Of a stretch of 64,000 bases of DNA, positions 57,501 through 64,000 are shown piece by piece; the first letter of the stretch is position 1; every line of letters starts with the position of its first letter. The stretch spans positions 8,750,901 through 8,814,900 of the forward strand of contig NC_087082.1 of the NCBI RefSeq assembly GCF_026151205.1, given 5' to 3'. Made by a program: the position numbers and the translations under genes. The notes beneath the pieces were generated by a model, which made no database searches, was not told the DNA's origin, and worked only from the letters and a program-made list of their open reading frames with translations. The stretch is from Bolinopsis microptera. Lineage: Eukaryota > Ctenophora > Tentaculata > Lobata > Bolinopsidae.

Positions 57501-58777
57501 TGAATACAATCATTCATATAACATTTATCATTTAGTGGCTGAATCGCGTCCTAAATTCCCAATTTGTGACAATGCTAAGTTGATTAAGCTCATTGGAATT
57601 TATCCTTAATAACCTTCAATATTAATAGAATTTTCATCAGATTATCCTAATACCCAAGATTCATTGGTAATTGTCAATTATGAGCCGGAAATTAATAGGA
57701 CTAATTTAATCTTTTTATATATTTAATGACGTCATTAGTTCTTGATTTAACCTTCCAGATTGAAAATCTAAACCACTAATGACTATAACTTTATCTCCTA
57801 ATCTTTGGCCAATGGCATTACCCACGATTTTCATCAAATTTATAAAATATAAATCCCAACTTGATGTGTGACCACGACCACCTGCCCTTATCTTTATCTC
57901 GACAAGAAACGCCCTAGCCAGTTTAGTTGTTTTGGATGGATTAATTTTGCAAGCCACTGATAAACAATTCCCGCGGTCCGAGCCGTAATAATTATCCGCC
58001 GTTCTATTGATTCGTTAGGCTGTAATTAGGTTAGAACTTGACAAAAAGTTCTCATGATAAGAAAATGATTTTTTGGGGTCCAACTTGATAAGACAGTCTC
58101 CAAGCAGTGTGCATTAATCTACAAAATTTAATGAAAGAGAGAGATAGAAGTGGGCGTGCTGTGGGGATTTCTGGTGAAATACCAAGTCACGTGGGTAGGG
58201 TGGACGGTCCCCGTTCCTCTTCTCTTCTGGAGAATACCGTACCCCATACTTTAAATGAAGCTGCATGGTCTATAGTGTCGGGCAAATTTGCTGTGTTGGG
58301 TTACAAGTAGAAATAGAAATCCTGAGTTATCTTTATACGTATCTACAATTATCACAATGTCGGCGTATCTTTTTTTTGGTTGCTGCAGAATACCGTGCAG
58401 GGTTCCTGGCAGCATCAGTGACACTAAAATAATAATCTAATATCTTGTTATTTCAGTGGTCACCAGCCGAACTACCCTCGGATAACCCCTTCCAGACGAT
58501 AAAGTACTGTGTCTACATGATCCCCACCGACACCCACAACCACAAGTGCAGTTACCACGGGTCCAGATGCTCGGTGGCACTGCTCCGAGGCCCGGACACG
58601 GTCGAGATGTGCTTTGTAGCAGGCCGGAGAAGCAGGGTGCTCTCCATAGTCCGCAACTTAAAACCTGGCACGGAATACCACGTGGACGTTATCGCCTGGA
58701 CATATGACCGGGCCAGGCAGATTTATTACCTGCCCATGGCATATTCTCAGTCCCAGTATATAACAACTCAATCCTGA
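54586..58777 (+). CDS. Secreted FN3-domain protein, probably NDNF/Nord-like, 7 exons
   Basis: Exons 54586-54697, 55698-55765, 55890-56057, 56233-56325, 56721-56769, 56944-57041 and 58457-58777 have GT/AG borders and compatible phases, giving 302 aa. Residues 1-18 (MFVLLLALTLVARSLALS) form a signal peptide. The middle (about 40-160) has beta-rich segments with paired cysteines (LYIKLATCKGTVSVRLFDPT). Residues about 185-302 look like a fibronectin III domain: VGLSWSPAELP, IKYCVYMIPT, a Cys-rich insert, then VRNLKPGTEYHVDVIAW. That layout, with YCV and LKPGT, resembles the NDNF family (secreted vertebrate neurotrophic factor; fly Nord modulates Hedgehog/BMP). It is about half the usual length, so family assignment is tentative; gene structure is well supported. 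A TATA box lies upstream. It converges on the GPCR gene. Confidence 0.75.
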
Positions 58778-60097
58778 GACGCTTCATAGTGTTTCCTAAC
58801 ATCCCGGATATTTTCAGACGTTTTTTTTTTTGCGAGACGAATTTCTAAACCATCTAAATGATAGTTCTTTATCGAAAAATCGAATGAAAATATTCGGGGT
58901 CTAACTTAATATTTCTATTTCGCTAACTGTACAATTTGGGGATGTTTTAGCTGAGCTGGCGAGGGGGTTCCGATTAAATGTTTTATCAGAATTCTTCTCA
59001 GCATCAAGGCATTTGCTTGCGTGTTTTCTGATAACGAGTAAAATATTTGGTTGCTTAGAATTTAAATTCTGTGCTAACCACAGCTTCTTGTTCGACAAAA
59101 AGAGTTGCTTTACATTCGTCACGTGATGTAATCTTTCTTAAATTATTTGGATAGATTTTATCCGCGACCGCTTTTGTTCGGGCATAGTAAGAATCACCTC
59201 TTTCTTAACTACTATCTTGTCTCTTGAGAGCCTTTGGACTGGTTTGTTAAAGACACCTTTGACTGTGGATCGATTAAATTTTCAAGCTCTTTGGTTACAT
59301 GAGAAAGATGAAGCTGTGGCCGATATATATACACTTACATCTATTTTAGCAATAATTGTCAATTATTGTAAATCATAAGACCTAGCTGTATATCTATTTT
59401 AGCGGTTATTGGTGACAATTTAAGTTACATTGCGTACCAATAACGTAGTTTGATGTTGTAGCTTTCAGTTTTCTGATGATTGAGAAATTTATTGTGATTT
59501 CTTGTGCTGGGCTTGGCTACATGTTTGATACTTTGGGTATTAGTCGAGTGATGATAATAATGATAAAGCATAATTCGAAGCTTTGTATGGCTTTATGCGA
59601 CAGTATTTTTATTTTATTTACAAATTTTGATAAGTTTATATAATAACTTCTAAATTTTATATGATTTCGTGGCTTACCACGTCCTTGCTTTCAGAACCAA
59701 AAAAATTCAGATATTATTTTAGAACTTAATATGATAAAATGATATATGGAATATTGACTGTGCGTTATCTTGGTGGAATCCCGGGTACGTGTCTGAAGAT
59801 TCTCATATGCTGTCTATACTAGTATCATGCCCATGATATATTAAACCTAAGGTTAGATTTGAAAAATCGTTTTTTGATATGTTTGACTTATGATTACCTG
59901 AAATTTGATTAAGATGTTGAATGAAGCTGTCTGAAGTTCAAATTTCCGACGATAAAGAACCGGACTGTAATTTTATTAGGTTCCAGGCCTTTTCATGCTC
60001 CAGTTAGATTCACGTGAAACTGGCTGAAAGGTTAACCATTTGTTTATCTTTACATTCCCATGACTCCGACACGATATATAATCTAATTTTCAAATTA
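58778..60097. other. 3' flank of the NDNF-like gene, no gene seen
   Basis: AT-rich sequence that should contain the 3'UTR. I see no RNA gene and no recognisable exon. No strong poly(A) signal stands out. Confidence 0.35.
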
Positions 60098-60185
60098 GCA
60101 GGGTCACGCACTATTGCAGTCCGCGTACATTTTATCGTGGAATGGATTGAATTTTTGGATTTATTGTTAAACATTATATTAAGGT
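60098..60185 (+). repeat. Dispersed direct repeat, copy A (pair at 61925-62012)
   Basis: CGCACTATTGCAGTCCGCGT ACATT, then TCGTGGAATGGATTGAATTT TTGGATTTATTGTT, matches 61925-62012 with few differences. The second copy lies inside the foldback element at 61.68-62.10 kb, so this is likely a fragment of the same family. Confidence 0.75.
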
Positions 60186-60324
60186 ATTCTATAATTGGTT
60201 TCATTATCTGATATAATGATGTTATTATGAGACGTATCGATGTGTGATTCTTTATTGACTCTTTTTTTTTGGAGGAAGGGACTTAAGTTGGTTCAGTAAT
60301 TACTCGAACTCTTGATCTTGGGTT

Positions 60325-60500
60325 CGTCAAAATTCTGTCAAACTTTCTGTAGTTCGAATTCTGTCAAACTTGCTGAACTTCGAACTCTGTCAAAAGTTGC
60401 TGAACTTCGATTTCTGTCAAAATTGATGAAACTCGTATTCGGTTCAACTTGTTGAAATTCGAATTCTGTCAAACTTGCTGAAGTTCGAATTCTGTTATAA
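60325..60500. repeat. 26-27-bp tandem repeat (TTCGAATTCTGTCAAACTTG)
   Basis: Six to seven diverged units of TTCGAATTCTGTCAAACTTG CTGAAC with length 26-27 bp. Most keep TTCGA and CTGTCAAA. Confidence 0.8.
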
Positions 60501-60892
60501 TTTTAAGGAGATATCTGTGTTCATGTTAATAAGACTGTTTTGTTACTTTCATGCTCCTTCTGTGATCATTGTATCTCAAGATGATCGACTGTATATTGAA
60601 TTATTTTTGTGGCGTACTGACCAAGAATGCAACCTTTTGATAGAGCTTACAGTCGAATACAAATTGCTGGATCACAATTAGTGATCATATAATGATCATA
60701 ACATTATGATCATATTATAATTTCCAAATAAGGATATTCTCACTGAAAAGTTCTATCAAATGGTCTTGATGTGGTGCCTGATAATATCTCTATATTTTTC
60801 TGTTGTTTTAAAACAAGAAAATATAGTTGGCTATCAGATGGACGTACTTGCTCTGTGACAATGTTGGACCATGTATATAAAACGTGTGAATG

Positions 60893-60957
60893 TATAACGT
60901 ATATATTACGTACATAATACGTACATATTACGCATATAATACGTATATATTACTGTG
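60893..60957. repeat. TACGTA-rich palindromic tandem repeat
   Basis: ATAACGTATATATTACGTAC and similar units recur about every 11-12 bases (ACATAATACGTACATATTAC). A simple-sequence array with many short palindromes. Confidence 0.6.
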
Positions 60958-61682
60958 TCATTGTTATGGTGATATGTGGCTTGTGATGCCCGACGTATGA
61001 CTGATATAAGGCTCCACGGTATTTAAATATCAAATATTTATTATACTCGCAAAATCTGTACATACTTTTGATGATCATGTTGGAATTAAATCGTTTTATT
61101 TTATTATAAGATACAAATATACAATGAAAAACCATTAAATGTTTAAGACGTTCCACATTGATTTCCAGTTGCGAATGTTTGGCATTGAGAATTTGATGTT
61201 ACTTCTTTGAGGAAATTGCAAATGAAAATCAGTCAGGGACGAATCAATTAAGAAAATAAAATGTGAATTGCGGGTATTCATAATCGATAATTACTGAATC
61301 AAAAGTTAATCACAAATCAGTGAACTTTTATTTCAACATTGCCTAAATCTATCTTTAAACCGACTGAAAATGTTCCCTAAAAACTAGATCTTAAGCTGCA
61401 GAGGCAGTAGGCCTGAGTTATGAATAAGTTTACTAAAAACAAAAAGAGTCGTAATCTAATTCGGCGGGACGGAAATTAAAGGTCTAGTATTTTCATTCCC
61501 AACTTTCAGCTTTCTTCGAAACTTCCTCTTTAAAAAGTTCGCCTGCTTGATCTTTTCATCATCTCTGCATTTTCCTCGATCATTAAAAGTTACGTTGCAG
61601 CATAGGTTTGGGTATCCATAGTTTTTAACATCTATTATCAGACATCGTCTATTCTACAGAAAGTCTACTAAAGTTGGTTTCT

Positions 61683-62098
61683 GGGGAAATTCACAATTCA
61701 TAATCATGATATGATTGCTCTTCAAATATATATTGTCAACCACTATGACATTTAGCCAATTTTTAAAAGTTTTTGGAAAGTCTCCAAAAAAGTAGGTTCA
61801 ATTGATATGGATCTGTATAATTATAATCAGCTTAGGTCCAGTACTGTCTGTCTTTAAAGTTATTGCTGGGAGCAACGACAAAATATTGGAGCGGGAACTT
61901 TCAACTTATATCTATTTCAAATATTAGCAGTCACGCCACGCACTATTGCAGTCCGTGTACATTAATAATCGTGGAATGGATCGAACTTTTGGATTTATTG
62001 TTCAACATTATATTTATGAGATCATTGACGCATAGTGCCAGTGGTAAACAATTTATTTGAAGAGCAATCATATCATGATTATGAGTTGTGAATTGGGG
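61683..62098. mobile_element. Foldback element with about 46-bp inverted ends
   Basis: The left arm GGGGAAATTCACAATTCATA ATCATGATATGATTGCTCTT CAAATA is inverted at 62053-62098 (ATTTGAAGAGCAATCATATC ATGATTATGAGTTGTGAATT GGGG) with only a few mismatches. The interior carries the 61925-62012 repeat also found at 60098. No transposase and no clear target duplication. It ends about 150 bp from the GPCR stop codon. Confidence 0.75.
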
Positions 62099-62252
62099 CG
62101 GGAACTTATATCTTTATATCTATTTCTTCACAAATAATACACCCAAGATTTGTTATACTTGTAGTCGTGGCATTGCAATTTGTATAATAGTGGTACTAGT
62201 TCTCCACTAAATAGAAATATCACACGATGCGGATTGCGGCTGAAGGATCACA

Positions 62253-63737
62253 CTACACAGAGTTTAAATCAAAAATAGCTGGCTGTTCATTCTTGTCCAC
62301 CGCCGAGAGAGTATGATTACGCAAAAGACTTCGTCCACGATGTTTTTGCTGAGGTGAATTGTCATGGAAAGATCTCGTTCCTCTGAACTTGAATTCTTGT
62401 TGGTTTACGAATGGCATTTTTATGCGTGCCCGAGGTACCTGATGGTTACCATGGTTAACATGGTTACCAAGGGACTCATCTTCATCACAAGGGGAAGCTC
62501 GACTTGTTTCATGTAATATTTCAAGATCACTATCAGTTGCATGTTCATTCTGTGGTAAATGTGGATCGCTGCTACAACAAGATGGTGATCCAACCTTACT
62601 TGATAGAATGTCATTGATTTGAGATCCAATCAGGTTAATACTAGAACCCATTGACAGGGCATCTGTAAAAAATGTATCTTGAACCTTACGAGATGGTTGC
62701 TGATTGTCACTAACATTCATTTGATGTTTTCTTGGTGATCTTTGATTATTCGTAATGGGGATCTTGATTTCCAAGTCTTCACAGTGGTATCCATTTTCTT
62801 GTGATTGGTGATATTTTTTGGTGCTTGGTGGCACCCGATGGTGATAGTTGCTAGGTGACACCCCAAGGTGATGGTTGGTAGGTGACATCCCACGGTGATG
62901 GTTGTTAGGTGACATCTCACGGGTGCTTAGTGACCGTTTGGATGTAACCTCAGGTGATGAAGGTTGTATCAGGGGTGATGTTTTTGAGGAAAAGCTCCGT
63001 GTCTTGTTTTGACAGTATTCTTTGAAGTGGCTGTTGGTTACGATGTATACTATTGGGTTACAGAGGGTGTTTAGCAGAGAGGTTGTACACTGAAAATAGA
63101 ACTGTCAGAGATGACAACAATAACTGCAATCATGCCCAATATACGACCGATGGTCCGATGATACTACTTTCAGCTTCTGCTCTCAGACATGCTTGTTTTC
63201 AGTCAACTTCAAACTGAATTGATGACTGTGGTGATAATAAATAATTGAAATACAAGTAACTGACCTGGACTGTCCATACAGTTGGGTGAATTAAGTGACC
63301 TCCCCCAACCAAGTTACCGTAGATACTTGTAACTACTCCTGGTCCCACCGAGACCATGAACAATCCTGAGAACAGGGAATTGTTTGAGTGGCTGTCACTT
63401 TATAAGTGGAGCTAGACGCAGGTATTATTGAAACATGGTATTCTCAGTCGACAGATCATTTATTTGTTAATTCACTGACATGGTACCAGTGTTTGCCACT
63501 GTAGCACTGAACACAACGTTTCACCCTGAAAAATGGTTCTTACCCACAACCAGAGACACCGTGAGAGGAGCCCTCCAAAAGGGGGTATCTTCACCCCTTC
63601 TCTTGCTGTACTCCTTAGCCTCCCTCAGGATAACCACATAAAGACAAGTCACCACAGAAAGGGGGAACAGAGTATACACACTAGCTACGCCCACTGCTAG
63701 CATCCCGTGTGCACGGCCTTTTGCTGCTGGCGCGTAC
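62253..63737 (-). CDS. Class A GPCR, 3' part (TM5 to C-terminal tail); 5' exons not identified
   Basis: Three exons are clear on the minus strand: 63737-63544, 63365-63265 and 63089-62253, with agreeing phases. The first encodes a TM5-like segment (VASVYTLFPLSVVTCLYVVI) followed by REAKEYSKRR (third intracellular loop). Its end plus the second exon make TM6 (APLTVSLVVGLFMVSVGPGV). The third starts CTTSLLNTLCNPIVYIVTNS, a classic TM7 with the NPxxY motif, then an intracellular tail of about 250 residues. The tail opens with Ser-rich sequence and three 9-residue repeats (MSPNNHHRG, MSPTNHHLG, VSPSNYHHR) and is Ser/His/Gln-rich. Upstream exons with TM1-TM4 are not identified and probably lie beyond the window. 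Ligand and subfamily cannot be told. Confidence 0.85.
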
Positions 63738-64000
63738 CTGTGGGTATGTTGAAGAGGGTTACATCAGAACTGTGTTTTCTGGGGTGTATGTCAGGAGTAT
63801 AGTATGTCAGGACCTGGATAAGACTTTCCTGTTATTTTCACTGTTAGGGGTGCATTTTTAATTTTACTGGACATGGAGGTAAGAAGAATTGGTTCAGTAT
63901 TTTGGGAGGAAACGTGGATGCAAATAAACTGGGTTTTGTTAATTTGCACTGCAGTACTCACTCGATACAGCAAGTAAAGATTCTGGGTAGAAAGACACGT
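63738..64000 (-). other. GPCR intron sequence at the window edge
   Basis: Upstream (minus-strand sense) of the TM5 exon acceptor at 63738-63739. No clear further exon is recognised, so the gene's 5' part is presumably outside the window. Confidence 0.4.

Overview
The window reads as nuclear DNA from an invertebrate animal. It is AT-rich, genes are split into many short exons with GT/AG introns, and introns and intergenic DNA are full of small DNA transposons and minisatellites. A cnidarian is my best guess (inference only; the RLE-type retroelement tail at 20.5-21.5 kb resembles copies I associate with cnidarians and sponges). No bacterial operons, CRISPR arrays or rRNA genes are seen.

Layout. 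(1) 2.07-14.90 kb, minus strand: a complete 13-exon SPAK/OSR1 (Fray) kinase gene whose exons join in frame to 546 codons before the stop. Its introns hold two 11-bp minisatellites, a 45-bp array, an E-box/CRE-like cluster, a TA-flanked MITE and strong hairpins. (2) 14.9-22.4 kb: a head-to-head intergenic region with an inverted hAT-like MITE pair, ATGTCTCCA-type minisatellites, a tRNA-like SINE head, a Helitron-like repeat and three same-strand copies of an RLE-type retroelement 3' end; the last copy keeps an open 347-codon frame. (3) 22.41-36.46 kb, plus strand: a complete 11-exon NF-YC gene (310 aa). Its introns hold at least four TIR elements, a Helitron-like repeat, an array of GTAAGT motifs and, on the opposite strand, an intact intronless 195-codon ORF with its own TATA box and E-boxes. 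(4) 36.5-54.5 kb: about 18 kb without a recognisable gene, apart from one possible minus-strand exon at 52.7 kb. It holds a 2.2-kb foldback-like element, MITEs, degenerate tandem repeats and two promoter-like clusters (CCAAT plus CACGTG at 44.7 kb; TTTGGCGC at 45.2 kb). (5) 54.59-58.78 kb, plus strand: a seven-exon secreted protein with a C-terminal FN3-like domain, probably NDNF/Nord-like. (6) 62.25 kb to the window end, minus strand: the 3' part (TM5 to tail) of a class A GPCR.

The host genes are not an obvious pathway: a WNK-effector kinase, a CCAAT-binding subunit, a secreted factor and a receptor. The most unusual theme is the repeated pairing of terminal inverted repeats with internal short tandem repeats (22.7, 23.8, 29.4 kb and probably 16.6 and 41.4 kb), together with three minisatellites that all have an 11-bp unit. 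The best candidate for an undescribed gene is the nested ORF at 26.1-26.7 kb.
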